From assembly GCA_938008555.1 (NCBI GenBank), contig CALLKE010000271.1:1-9794 (forward strand): 9,794 bases of DNA, in the 5' to 3' direction. The notes under the pieces were generated by a model. It worked only from the letters and a program-made list of their open reading frames with translations, was not told the origin of the DNA and searched no databases. Both the position numbers and the translations under genes were made by a program. Positions 9,643 through 9,794 of this stretch are shown here, piece after piece (position 1 is the first letter of the stretch; each line of letters starts with the position of its first letter). Source of the DNA: an uncultured Pedobacter sp. GTDB lineage: Bacteria; Bacteroidota; Bacteroidia; Sphingobacteriales; Sphingobacteriaceae.

Positions 9643-9794
9643 CCGCCGATTCTCGTCTGCACTATATTGCATGTTATCCTCTGTGGCTTTATGCAACTGT
9701 ATTGCATATGCCATCAGCATATCTATTTAACCATTTAATTAAATAGTTACGTAGCATTCCACCCTATCCCCCTTTCACCTATCACCGTGCAGAT

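Noticed and set aside
9428..9730. 100-codon plus-strand frame starting at TTG
   Set aside because: There is no ribosome site, the start is a rare codon, and part of the translation (VDKPVDKPVDN) is just the DnaA-box repeat read as protein. Best seen as chance.

Overview
The window looks like part of a large tailed-phage genome infecting a Gram-negative bacterium. Almost every gene lies on the minus strand. Eight tRNA genes with encoded CCA ends sit in the gaps between protein genes. The proteins are phage-typical: PhoH with an intein, a ClpP-fold protease, an HNH-type protein and small zinc and lysine-rich proteins. Two lipoproteins carry lipoboxes, and promoters are of sigma70 type. The base composition is AT-rich. 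The host cannot be named from this sequence. Bases 1-45 are Illumina library adapter, not biology.

Layout, in minus-strand transcription order from the right. Positions 8222-9794 hold no convincing gene. This stretch carries three sigma70-like promoters, many palindromes, a TGCAT-rich block and three perfect DnaA boxes at 12-bp spacing, so it may be an origin/control region. A strong promoter at 8289-8317 then drives a compact operon: a small Lys-rich protein (8221-7991), PhoH interrupted by an intein exactly after its Walker B DE (7924-6236), a ClpP-like serine protease (6252-5602) and an HNH-like protein (5589-5098). A further promoter at 5067-5095 leads through a hairpin-rich leader into a 79-aa zinc-ribbon protein. 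Next come tRNA-Glu, a 288-aa lipoprotein, tRNA-Gln and tRNA-His.

The striking part is 704-3224. A Ro60/Rsr-family protein gene (TROVE plus vWA with intact MIDAS, 2727-1339) is surrounded by eight related minus-strand RNA elements (YR1-YR8) that I read as Y RNAs. Each has a 4-bp lower stem, an internal loop of 5' UGYUG facing 3' GUURY, an upper stem of about 8 bp ending in CAG, and a conserved UACUUC. Lower and upper stems differ in sequence between copies but still pair, with G-U wobbles that pair only on the minus strand. One copy, YR6, has a short upper stem and no pairing lower stem. Three copies (YR1, YR3, YR6) carry tRNA-like domains. YR6 holds a complete tRNA-Thr(UGU)-like cloverleaf in circularly permuted order, its 7-bp acceptor stem capped by a 4-nt loop. 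This is the architecture reported for bacterial YrlA RNAs. YR4 sits in the leader of the Ro60 gene with its closing stem on the Shine-Dalgarno sequence, which suggests autoregulation.

Beyond Ro60 come an aberrant tRNA-His, an unassigned structured stretch, YR3-YR1, then tRNA-Asn, Asp, Met and Tyr, and a lipoprotein gene cut off by the contig end. Together the genes suggest a phage RNA-handling module (Ro60, an array of Y RNAs, tRNAs, PhoH). Phage Ro60/Y RNA loci are known in principle. The number of copies, the intact permuted tRNA and the leader copy are the parts that look new.
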